Source: Symsagittifera roscoffensis (taxonomy: Eukaryota > Xenacoelomorpha > Acoela > Convolutidae). From it: a DNA stretch of 64,000 bases. Positions 1 to 9,932 of this stretch are shown piece by piece. Under the pieces are notes generated by a model. The model was not told where the DNA came from. It searched no databases and was given only the letters and a program-made list of their open reading frames with translations. Each line of letters begins with the position of its first letter. Position 1 is the stretch's first letter. Made by a program: the position numbers and the translations under genes. The stretch is taken from NCBI RefSeq assembly GCF_963678635.1, contig NC_087064.1, forward strand, positions 12,138,819 through 12,202,818, written 5' to 3'.

Positions 1-213
1 GTAACACCTACCGCACCACAGTTGCCACCCCTACCACATGGCCATCCCTTATCCTTAGTCCCACGTAATTTCCGAAACCTAGCAATAACACATAACCCAA
101 ATTTTAGACCAAATATATCGCAAAGTCCCATACAACATATAATGACACATCATTCACAAGATGATAATACATATGAACAAATTATAGAACAACCCCATGC
201 CACCGCTTTTTAG
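1..213 (+). pseudogene. element B envelope cytoplasmic tail (copy 1, partial)
   Basis: Open frame entering from the left edge and ending at TAG 211-213. In the second copy (21,087-21,376) the same frame follows directly on the membrane anchor of the envelope ORF after a one-base frame change around the TAG at 21,084. The segment is Pro-, His- and Asn-rich with no hydrophobic run, as expected for a cytoplasmic tail. This is inferred from position; the residues themselves match no family I recognise. Confidence 0.4.
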
Positions 214-240
214 TCTCAAAATAATCTTTTTTTAGCCACG

Positions 241-2053
241 ATGAGCCGACAACTTGAATCCCTAAACCGCTCAAATTCACACGCAACCAACCTCCACACT
301 CCAATCCCAATAATCCCACTTTTTTGCTTTCCCACCACCCGATTTCCCAACTATTAATATATCATCAAGCACGAATTCGGATACTAACTCAGATATTTCA
401 GTTTCATACTCCATCTCACAACTTATTAACCCTAATATAGAAACCCCTGACGAATTTGCAGACTCCGAACCATCTCCTTCCAATAATTTTCAAACCAACT
501 CCTCAGTTTTTTCAAAACCCCCTTTTCAACCAATCCCACCAAATAATTCACTCCCATCCGTTTCCACTCCTTCATATGCTTCGCAAGTAGCCCCAACCTA
601 CTCTCCACTTCATTCCGACCGATCATCTAATCATTCTCCAGATACCCCCCAAATTTCCCAGGAACTCGATAATTTTATCACCCTACAACAACAATTAATA
701 CACCCTAACACCCCCACCATACATCAAATTCCATCCACAATAGGATCCTCAAACCCACCTACTCCTACACCCTCCTCAGCTTACACTGCATCATTAGCAC
801 AATCATCCACATCCACCGAAACTTCTAATAGCACTAACCGAGCTTATCGCCTTTTTAAAAGGAAAATCCGGAACCATCCATTCCCGACCAAACCAGTAAC
901 AGCCTGTGAATATATTAATCATCCACAACACACCAACACGAAAGATTTTCTAGCAATCACCTTACCCTCATTCCCACAATATACATTAAACACACCTAAC
1001 GACACTAACGACACACGTAGTTTTGTAGATGAACATGTTTTAATGCCCACACTTCACTGGACAGCATATTACCATTTTACGAATCCCCTTTGCCTGCCAC
1101 TATCTAGTACTCATGACGACATAGAAAAGAATAAAAATATGCTATATAGACTCACCGCAACACTAACACCTAGACAATTTACTTATGTAGGATATAAAAA
1201 ATTACTAAAAACATTCACTGCACCTCGAGCTAACGAATTTACATTTAAATATTACGACCATAATATCATCCGAACTAATCAAGACCAATTTCTAGATGAC
1301 GACCGCTTCGCTAACCCACAACTAACAAAAAAAATTTTCATCAAAACGTCATATGTATTCACACTTAATATTTTTGATAGAAAATATGATCACATCAATT
1401 CTGAAGCACTAAATGATATTCAAGCTTACGAAAGTTTCAAAGACAAATTTCAGTTATTTTCACTAGCCTTTCCCTTCCTTGCACCACATGAACGCGATTT
1501 GCACTGTTCACACGATATTATGTTACGCACTAAACAGACTCATACATATACATACTATCGCTTCATACAAAATCATTTTGATTTACATACTCCATCAAGA
1601 CAACCACACCATCGTTTTCAGTTTCTTAACTCGAAGTACACTTCACCATTTTTTCTTAATTTCACTTATTGCATCAAGGATACTAACCTCCACGGCATCC
1701 TCCGCAATTATGACCCAGTAACACAAACGTATATATTTTGTCCCATCACGAAGACCTTTAACGCCGAAGAATCCAGACCCTTCCTTATCCCACAAGAATT
1801 TATCCAGCCTATAGAAATTCCGATATTAGAATTCATTCACAATACTAAATATAATCACAAAATATATCACCTCATTCAAAACTCACCTTATGAGTTTGCA
1901 GTAGGCACCGAAGAACTAAAAACCATTAAAGCACTTCAATTGCTTTGGCCACTGCTCCAAACTAAAAACATCATTCGCATACTAGCAAAATTACTAACAA
2001 CATCGGACATGATACACGAAATCGTCCCGCACGGCTTTTTCCCAGACGATTAA
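241..2053 (+). CDS. element B downstream Pro/Ser-rich accessory ORF (copy 1)
   Basis: An ATG at 241 opens a short frame that runs into a stop near 355. The adjacent frame is open from 314 without interruption to TAA 2051-2053. The two frames overlap at a T6 run (319-325), so either one base was lost or gained there, or the start is further downstream; the ATG at 1,043 is the first in-frame ATG I see inside the long frame. The N-terminal ~230 residues are Ser/Pro/Thr/Asn-rich and look disordered. From about residue 260 the sequence becomes an ordered-looking domain of ~300 residues rich in Tyr, Phe, His and Leu with few Cys. No signal peptide or membrane span is evident. It lies downstream of the envelope ORF, where Ty3/gypsy elements normally have only the 3' LTR. 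I do not recognise the family; a nucleocapsid-like, matrix-like or accessory role are all possible. Confidence 0.55.
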
Positions 2054-2056
2054 CAG

Positions 2057-2141
2057 GTAAGTATAATTTAAAAAGGTTCTTCACTAATAAGTTTAAATTA
2101 GTACTAACCATTCTTTATTCATGTTTCTTTTACTTTTCTAG
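2057..2141 (+). other. candidate 85-nt intron just after the accessory ORF stop
   Basis: CAG|GTAAGT lies three bases after the TAA of the preceding ORF. A perfect TACTAAC branch-point motif is at 2,102-2,108 and a pyrimidine-rich tract ends in TTTTCTAG at 2,141. The length and all three signals fit a small spliceosomal intron. It would be a 3' UTR intron for the long ORF, or it could join an alternative frame to a short Lys/Arg-rich tail. The same sequence is at 23,222-23,306. Confidence 0.5.
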
Positions 2142-4462
2142 TCTTCATACCACGATCATCTGCAAAAAACAGAAAAGAAAAATAAAAAATAAACTTGTTA
2201 AAATTCTTCATTAATATTTTGCACAAAATAATGATAATAAAGTTCATACCAAATGTAGTAAATTAATTTATAAATTGTTTCCCCATGAAGCAGTAAATTT
2301 AATTACGATGAAAATTTATAACTTTAAATTTTCCCAAAAAAGCAAAAAATTTGAAATTCCATGTAATAAATTGATAAAATGAAAATGCAGTACTAACCTT
2401 TTGATATATTCATTCACCCGCACAAGAATTCTATCCAAAATCGCACAGCTCGCCCACGAAGAATTGTTTAAATAATGATTTTGAGTTTCAAGTTTTAACA
2501 CTCAACAACTCTAACACGCGATAACAAGTTTCAAACTTTCCTTCAACCCGGTTGGAAAGGAATTATATACTAAACCACACTAACCAACGCAGCTTACTAA
2601 AAACCACAAATCATAAAATAACAGCATGACTAAGAAAAGAAAACCAACGGTACCCAAACCGGGTTAACCCAGTTTAAAACTGGATAAGTTATTCTTTTAA
2701 AGACTATTATAAAGTCTAAGAAAGAGATAATAAAACACAAAAAAGTCGCAAGACAAACCCATACCAAAAAAAAGGACACAACCAAAGAAACATAAGAAAG
2801 ACCAACATAAACCCAACATGAAACGTTATCAGATAACAGGACCTCTCAAAGAAACAGCACGAAATCATACTCCCGCTCCTGGCCTAACCCACCAGAGAGG
2901 ACGTCCTGAGCGTGCTCTAACGCCGGCCTAACCCACCGCGCTACACCCACGCTTTGTGACCACACTTCTATTTTTAATAAGAGGTACTCAAGGGTGAGTA
3001 ACTCTTCAAAATAACCGAACTAAAACAAAATGCTTTTGTGAAAACAACTAACTAAATTCATGATTAAAAAACCGAACTAATAAAATTTTATGAAATGTAA
3101 ATCATACCTTGCAGTATATAGATCAACACACAACAACAAAGACGAACATCCAAAGACAAAATGACTCCATCACACTCGAAAAAGAATGGCTAACCATAAC
3201 CGATATGCCGTCCACAATCACAACTCAAAGGATTTAGAGTACAACTTGACTTCGCAGAAAAGGACTTCATTGAACTAGACCAATGACCACCTCGATGTTC
3301 AAGTATACGTACAGATCCGAGTTACGAGGCATCCCTTCCACACACGATCTCCACGACATTCCCAGACGAGGTTGAACACAAAACAAGTTCTCTACATAAT
3401 ACAGAAAAACCCGTCATAGCAAACCATTTTGAAATCAGATTGATTTCATTGGGAAACACAGTCGCTGTCACAAGACGACACAACGATTGATGTTCCTTAC
3501 TCCAGCGTCCTGGAACTTTTTTAACAAGAGGAACCGGACAAGAATATGATCTTCGCCAAATACCAACGTTCATCATCCATCCTTTGAATTGCAGAAAGAT
3601 AATTCTAAAAACTCTGTAAAACCCGGATGGGTGGAACCTGATCTAAACTATATTTTATGATTGGATAAATTGGATATTTTACCACTGTAAAGTATTTATT
3701 ATTAACCAATCATAATCCATCTAACTAACAACCCACTTATTTGTAAGTGCTGAAATTACTCGTAATTTCAGCACCAGAGAGATTTGAATTTAACTTAGAA
3801 ATTAGTTGTCTCTCCAAGAGAACTTCAGCAGCCGCAATAAACCAGTATACCCTAGATCTATTGAGCCTAGCAGAGACTAGTTAAACACCATGAGACTAGA
3901 AAGTATAAGAGTAAGATTAGGATCGGTATTAGACTAAGAAGTTGCACGAATCTATCCGGCCGAAAATAAGATAGCGTGACCAAAATAAGATAACACATTC
4001 AAAATTTGGACGGGTTCGAAGGCCTAAGCATGTTTTCAACTAATTTTTGTAGCCATCTCCACATGCAGTTATTGTTTTAGTGATACTCTGCTTGGCGTAA
4101 ACATAGATAACTGGTGAAAACTGTTGCAACAAATTTGTCTAAAAAATGTTGAAAAGGCAACAAGGTTTGTGAGTTATGAAATAATTGATCTTGGCAGTGT
4201 TTCTCAAAGCACTCCTCAAATTTTTGGCGATATTAAAAATGTTTAAAAAATTGATGCAATTATTTTTACAAAAGGTTGATTCAGGCATCTGTATGGTTTT
4301 TGCATTCGGATCGTTGTCATTCGATTATCACCTCTTCACGTTTTTAATTTCTACATCGAATCAATGTATTCAAATAACCAAAAATACATAAATATTGCTA
4401 GCAAAACTAAAACGTCAAGCTACTTTTCACCTCCATTAGTTCTCATAGTCACTTTTCACATA
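2142..4462. other. noncoding region between element B ORFs and element A LTR (copy 1)
   Basis: No convincing coding region. It contains AT-rich segments with AATAAA-like runs (around 2,180-2,200), a GC-richer stretch with GGCCTAACCCACC twice (2,881 and 2,926), a second TACTAAC motif near 2,391, and a perfect hairpin at 3,747-3,774. It is probably the 3' untranslated/LTR part of element B, but no second LTR copy is in the window to prove it. An 84-codon open frame on the - strand (3,322-3,576) has no recognisable domain. Confidence 0.4.
3747..3774. repeat. perfect 13-bp-arm inverted repeat (hairpin)
   Basis: GTGCTGAAATTAC, a 2-base spacer TC, then the exact reverse complement. The same hairpin is at 24,912-24,939. 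It could form a stem-loop in RNA or a cruciform. It sits ~700 bases before the element A LTR. Confidence 0.8.
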
Positions 4463-4802
4463 GTCATGCCACGCATATATAACATATTATGTTTATACAT
4501 TGCTGCAGTTACTGCAGTGGCGCCAAGGTCGCCCACCAGTCGTGCTAAGTTATTTCACACGGTGCTGAACTTAAATTCATCTGTCTGCATGTCGATATAC
4601 AAATCAGACCTACTCTTTTGTTACGATAGCTTAACAAGCTCAATTCTATCTCTTCCTCTACCCAATACACTTTGCTTACATAAAGTTAATTCTATTTGGG
4701 CGAAGTCTACTCTACGTCCATATACGTACTACGATTGTACATAACTAATTCAACTCAACTCTCTTACCGAGTTTTATCAGCCCCTGAGTTCGGTAAATGT
4801 CA
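4463..4802 (+). repeat. element A LTR (5' type), left copy
   Basis: About 340 bp matching the LTR pair at 25,628-25,967 and 32,153-32,480. A TATA-like sequence (CATATATAACAT) lies at its left end and it ends in TGTCA. The first base of the expected 5' TG appears to be A here, as in the 25,628 copy. It is followed by a ~150-base leader and the gag start. Confidence 0.75.
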
Positions 4803-4954
4803 AGGCGTAGCCAGCAGTTCCTGTTTCGGATGACGGGACGGACCTTGCTGGACTACCTCCTTTTTGGACTGAAACTTCTTTATCCCCGCCCTACAGGTGG
4901 GACAGCTGGTTTGGACAGTTCAGCCTAGCGTTGTGAATAAAGGACAATTTCAAT

Positions 4955-5674
4955 ATGTCCGATATCCTTGCTGGACCTAGTGCGGTGCACGATGATCCAC
5001 CTCCAAGGCCAGAAACGAAGCCAGACCCAGAAACACAATCAGAGGCAGATGATCGCCTCCGCAGAGACGCCGCTGCAAGAAGACGGGTCGACGAAGCAAA
5101 CGTTGAGAGGCGAAAGAAGGGGCGGCGAATCGGAATGAACTAGTTTTTTCACGGAGCGGAAGCAAGAGCTCGATCAAGACTATTCTTCGCTCTTGGGAAT
5201 GAAGGCAGAAAGAAACTAGTACAAGCGTTCCCACACGCTGATCTCAACTTGCTTTCGTTTAGAGAATTTTTTCAAAACTGCGTGTAAGCTTTCAAGGTGG
5301 AACTGAATGTTACCATAGAACATATCAAACTCTGTAAGTTCTGGTATATGGAAGCAAACGAATCATTTCTGTTGTTCCACTCGAGGCTGTCGGCCCAAGC
5401 AGCGTGTTGCAATTTGACCGAACAGGAGGAACGCAGTATGGTGAGAGATCTATTTGTAGGTCGTATTCGTGGTTCGGATGTACAGAGTACATTAATCCGA
5501 AAAAATCAGGATCATGCCGGAACTTTAAACTTAGCATTAGAACTGGAAAAAGGTGCATCTACGTCGATGGAATTCCAGAAAATACTACCTCCTAACAAGC
5601 ACGCTTCACCTTTTAGCTTAACTAAATTAAAAACAAGGACCAGCTTTCTCAATACAATCGCGTCGGGGTGGTGA
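4955..5674 (+). pseudogene. element A gag, broken (copy 1)
   Basis: An ATG at 4,955 starts a charged, Pro-rich N-terminus (62 codons, ends TAG 5,141-5,143). After a frameshifted stretch, gag resumes in an ORF of 125 codons at 5,297-5,674 that carries the capsid C-terminal pattern MVRDLFVGRI, a spacer and a Leu/Ala/Glu-rich helix. This is the usual layout of Ty3/gypsy gag just before the zinc knuckles. At least two frame changes separate the parts, so no intact Gag can be made. The copy at 26,120-26,839 carries the same breaks. Confidence 0.6.
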
Positions 5675-5735
5675 TCAATCTTCTTCCCGCAAACAGAACG
5701 CCCCAGACCGGAAAAATCAAAACCAATCCAGGTCA

Positions 5736-6272
5736 TGTTATTTCTGTGGCATTACTTTTTCAAGGGAACATCGGAAAAATTGCCCAGCACGAGATGTAGA
5801 ATGCCGATCGTGTAAGAAGAAAGGAAATTTTGCTAAAGTATGTTATTCTAAACGCCGAGTCAACCATGTGGAAGAGGAGGATGTACAGGCGGGTCTGGAA
5901 ACCGAGGTTGATACTAATGTGTTAGATCAAGATGACGACAGCGAAGCTGAAAATGGGATTCTCAGTACTCAGCCACAAAACAAACGGCCCATAGTCCAAA
6001 TTTGTAGTTTAGAACTACTGAAATCCAACCGTGGAACACCTCGTAACTTAAGTGTGATGTTACGCTCCGTTCTGAAATCATTCTACGCCACCGTTGACAC
6101 GGGGAGCGCGGTTTTTTTCCTGGACAAAAGGACAGCGGATGTTCGACTTCGGCAAAACCCTCGGTCTCATTTCACCAGTGTTGAAGATTTGCCAAACGAG
6201 GTTTCCTATGAAGACAAGAACTCAACCAAGATTTTCGGTAGTTTGTCAATCCCTATCTCGGCTGGTGGGTAA
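5736..6272 (+). pseudogene. element A zinc knuckles and aspartic protease (copy 1)
   Basis: One frame holds two knuckle-like Cys clusters (5,736-5,843), an acidic linker and a retropepsin motif VDTGSA near 6,090. Knuckle 1 has spacing CX2CX7HX3C rather than the canonical CX2CX4HX4C. Knuckle 2 is CRSCKKKGNFAKVC, in which the expected His is Asn. The catalytic Asp of the protease is kept. The frame closes at TAA 6,270-6,272 and later protease sequence is in another frame. The first knuckle begins upstream of any ATG in this frame, consistent with expression as part of a polyprotein. Confidence 0.65.
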
Positions 6273-6442
6273 AAAAATCTCGGCTGGTTTGTCCGAAAAC
6301 AAAACACGATGCTTGTTGGAGCTATACTTGCAAAATGCAGTCGGAATAAATACAATCCAACGGAATCCGCCCCAAGCAGAATGGGGTCGAAAATTTAACC
6401 TCCGAGCTGATTAAGTCGCACTTTGTTAGGAAGTTCCCACAT

Positions 6443-7870
6443 TTGTTTACTCGATTAGGCAGGTCCAAGTTTCACCAAGTACACAGTACGCTCATGGAAC
6501 CGTTGATACCTAGACAAATTAAAGGTTGGAAGGTGCCAATCCACATTCAGGAATGCGTGTCTGAAGAATTGAAGGCGCTGATCAAAGATGGTCATATTAC
6601 GAAGCTCGATAAATGTTCTACGAACCATTTCATCAAGCCCATTGTGATTACCTCAAAGAAAGATGGCTCGATTAAGCTCGCTATGGACGCCAAACCCCTT
6701 AATGCGCAAATCTGGAAGAATAAGTATCAGATGCCAAACATTCCAGAATTAATCGTTTCGGCCGCCCAGATCATTACCAGTGATGTCCCAGGTTCAGTGT
6801 GGTTCACTTCACTCGACTTAAAACATGCGTTCAGTCAAATTGAACTTTCAAAAACGACGAGTAATCATTGTAACTTCAATATCATTTGTGGGGAGTCAAC
6901 AGGAACATACAGGTTCAACACTGTTATGGATATGCTGTCCGAGTTTCAAAAAGCGACGGATTAAACGCTGCAAGGAATCCCGGCGACTACATGCTATTTA
7001 GATGATATTCTCATGTTCTCTAAGGGGACGCTGTCACAACATAATGAAATTGTTCAAAATGTCTTCTCTCGCTTGGACAAAGAAGGTTTAGCGTTGAAAC
7101 TGTCTAAATGTGAATTCGCGGTGGAAAAGCTCGAATGGCTGGACTTTGATATTCATTCGACAGGTTACTCTCCCAAATTTTCCAAGATAGAAGCAGTGAG
7201 AAATCTGGCCGCTCCCAGGACTCTTAAGCAACTACGATCCTTCATGGGTACCCTCAGTCCCTTCCAGAAGTTTATGACCGGTCTGCATAATCTTACGTGT
7301 GAATTTTGCGACTCACTGAAGCTTTGCAATAAAAGGAAGTTCGTCTGCAATGAGTCACAGGAGGCTGCATTCCGAAAAATTCTGGACCTCTCTGCAGAAA
7401 TTACTGACTTGTTCTACTACGACCCAGCAAAAAAGACTCCTGTGAAGTGTGACGCAAGCCACAGAGGTTTAGGAGCATGTCTGGAACAAGAGACAGATGC
7501 AGGTTTGTGGGTCCCTATATCGTTCGCCTCGCTCTTTCTTAATTCAGCGGAACTTAAGTATAGTACGAATGAACTTGAACAACTAGCAGTGGTCTGGGCA
7601 TGTGAACATTTTCGCACATATCTATTTGGCAATTAACTCGAGATACTCACGGACCATAAAGCCATGATTTCGGCCCTAAAAGAACATAGAAGAAGAAAAC
7701 CATACCAATCACGCTTAACCCGTTGGGCGGATAGGTTATTACCGTTCGACTACGGCATCAGTCACGTGCCTGGTGCCACTTTTGGTCTGGGTCATTATCT
7801 TTCCCGAAATCCTACGTTTGACGCCCCTCCTACTTCAGTTTATGACATGTTGCTTGTCAAAAACTATTGA
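6443..7870 (+). pseudogene. element A reverse transcriptase and RNase H (copy 1)
   Basis: A single frame with in-frame TAA stops at 6,962 and 7,634. RT shows the finger region with ITSKKDGSIKLAMD, the palm Asp in FTSLDLKHAFSQIEL, and the catalytic CYLDDILMFSKG at about 6,987-7,025. The thumb/connection contains FMGTLSPFQKF. RNase H has KCDASHRGLGACLEQ, STNELEQLAVVWACEHF and ILTDHKAM, followed by the WADRLLPFDYGISHVPG terminus. All main catalytic Asp/Glu residues that I can locate are kept, so decay is by stop codons more than by active-site loss. Ty3/gypsy-type, by YLDD and the tethered RNase H. Identical architecture in the 27,608 copy. Confidence 0.85.
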
Positions 7871-7956
7871 AAATTTCACTTAAGCGTGATATTTGATAAG
7901 GGCGGATGCCGCAATGTCACCGGGCCCCATCGATTGCACATTTGTCTCTAATAGCT

Positions 7957-9384
7957 TTTAACATTTCACATACACAAAATACTAAAGGACACTCTGGATC
8001 AGAGAAAAAATATTCAAGCTTTACACAAAATTTTTATTTCCCAAATGCACCAATTTGGATAAAAGTACTATGCAATGATTGTATAATATGTCAGCTAAAT
8101 AAACCTTATCCAAATCAAAAACAAATAGCACAAAAACAAGATTTTAAAGGACAAAGTTTATATTTTAACCATGGTATTTCATTCGATACAAAAGGACCAG
8201 TTTCACCATCCTCTGAAGGAAATTCCTACATTTTGGTAATTGTTGATGCATTTACACATTATGTAGCACTCAACCCAGTACCACAATGTAATGCTTATTA
8301 TGCTTACACAACACTTTATGAACATTGGATAGCTATATTCGGATTACCCGAAATCTTAGTTACAGATAACGGTACAGAATTCATAAATAATGAAATCATC
8401 ACACTATGTCACTTATATAACATCAAACATAAACCACGTACATCTCATGCACCTTGGACAAACGGTTTAGTCGAAGGTATGAACCGTTCACTACAAGAAT
8501 ACCTTAGATGTATCATAAATGGAAATGATACAAGATACACAGAATGGTCAGCAGATGTAAAATTATTTCCCTTACCTTATAATTCACAATTTACGACAAC
8601 TCTAGGAATGTCACCATACGAAATGGTTTTTAATCAAAAGCCACGTAAACCAATTATGTTTACAGCAAACTCTCATAAAAATGCACAAGGTTAATGCCAA
8701 CCAAATAAAGACTCAGTTTGTTATAACCTACCTTTACACACGCATAATGAAGATCATTTTCATCACCCACAAATCCTTAAATTAGCCTCCCGCACACACA
8801 CTGAATGGATTTTAAATAGAGATAAAAAACACAATGAAATTTACCAAAGTGTAACAAAAAAATTGTTACAAAGGCAAAACATTAACGAACAAATTAATTC
8901 ACGCTTTACACCAGCCTCAGATTTAAAAATTGGAACATTTGTCTTAATACCTAATTTTAATACACTAAAAGGAATTTCTAAAAACTTACAACCCCTTCGC
9001 AAAGGACCATATCAAATAATTGCCAACCCCACTGACGTAATATACAAAATTACCGATTCAAACCAAAAAGAAATTGTTCAACATCGGAACAATCTATTGC
9101 CATACTACCCAAAAGAGTACGCACTACGCGAATTAACTCAATTATATTCTTTCACAGGTTTAAAAGTTATTCAAAACCATCCACATACGGAAAAAGAAAT
9201 AGATGAACAAAACGACATTCATCATGGAAAGCAAAATACAAAACCAACTACAACTCAAAACAATACAAAAAAGCTAGATCAAAAAATACCTCAAAAAGAA
9301 AGGAAAAATAGGAAAATGATAGAAAAAATTTTACGACAAGAAAATGTCGAGAAATCAGCACATAGAGAGTCATCACGACTATGA
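7957..9384 (+). pseudogene. element B integrase, copy 1
   Basis: The frame holds an HHCC zinc-binding region (His pair around ISHTQNTKGH, Cys pair in CNDCIIC), then a DDE core: first Asp in LVIVDAFTHY, second in LVTDNGTEF and Glu in NGLVEGMNRS. All three catalytic residues are present with normal spacing. An in-frame TAA at 8,692-8,694 interrupts the region after the core, and the same frame then continues from 8,695 to the stop at 9,382 with a basic C-terminal domain (GTFVLIPNF and KGPYQIIANP). The 5' part is missing because the sequence is fused to element A at ~7,952. The stop is shared with copy 2 (12,816), so it predates their duplication. Confidence 0.8.
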
Positions 9385-9932
9385 AATCAACCACGTAAAA
9401 ACTACAAAACATTCATCCCACAATCTAAAATATCAAAGAAAGTTGAATTTCAAAAACAACTTTAATTTTAAAATCCTAGCACCTCTCGATCATATTGAAT
9501 CTTCATTTTTCAAAATAACATGCTGACAAAACACGCAACAATTCTAGTTCAAATTTAGCCAATAGGAATCATTCAATCCGTCACCTTCTATAACTATAAC
9601 ACCAACCTATTAGACGAAAGATATTAAACTCCAGGCATATCTATAACTATAACTTTACAACCTCCAGGTCAAAAATAAGCAAACCACTCAGACTTGACAA
9701 CTAAAATAAATACCACCATAATATCATAACCCTCCCTTATCTAATAACGCAAAGATGACAATATTTTCCCAACTTAGAACTCAAAAACCCTCCAAAAAAT
9801 GGTAAATTAGCCCAAAGTAAAAATACGACCGTATTCATTTGGCCTAAAGTACAAAAATCTCAAAAATACCCCAGATCACCTGACAAATAAAAATAAACAA
9901 ATTACACAAAAGAACAACAAAAATTTTTAACA
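9385..9932 (+). other. element B spacer after integrase (copy 1)
   Basis: AT-rich, G-poor noncoding sequence without a convincing ORF. CTATAACTATAAC occurs twice (about 9,588 and 9,640). From 9,385 to about 9,895 it is a copy of 13,509-14,020; the last ~35 bases before the RT ATG are unique, so the join to RT near 9,895 is a rearrangement point. Confidence 0.6.

Larger units (their letters stand above)
4463..7951 (+). mobile_element. element A, truncated copy (LTR-gag-PR-RT-RH)
   Basis: The 5' half of a Ty3/gypsy-like LTR retrotransposon, cut off shortly after RNase H at ~7,951, where the sequence jumps to element B integrase. The order gag, zinc knuckles, protease, RT, RNase H is standard for the superfamily. 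Integrase and the 3' LTR are missing in this copy. Confidence 0.85.
1..7952. repeat. left copy of a ~21.2 kb-spaced direct repeat
   Basis: This stretch is repeated at 21,164-29,117 with an offset of 21,163 bases, becoming 21,165 after a 2-base T-run length change near position 230. Reading both copies side by side I count about 20 substitutions over ~7.95 kb, so the duplication is recent, or the copies are homogenised. The repeat contains the 3' part of element B (env tail, accessory ORF, 3' noncoding region) and the 5' half of element A (LTR, gag, protease, RT-RNase H). Similarity stops abruptly at about 7,952, where copy 1 switches to element B integrase and copy 2 continues into element A. 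The window begins inside this unit, so more of it probably lies to the left. Confidence 0.95.

Noticed and set aside
3322-3576. 84-codon open frame on the - strand (also 24,487-24,741)
   Set aside because: No domain, no upstream extension and opposite to all neighbouring genes; its identity in both copies only reflects the recent duplication.
4364-4744. 126-codon + strand open frame across the element A LTR (also 25,529-25,909)
   Set aside because: It lies in the LTR; Cys/Leu/Ser-rich translation without homology, so treated as a chance frame.
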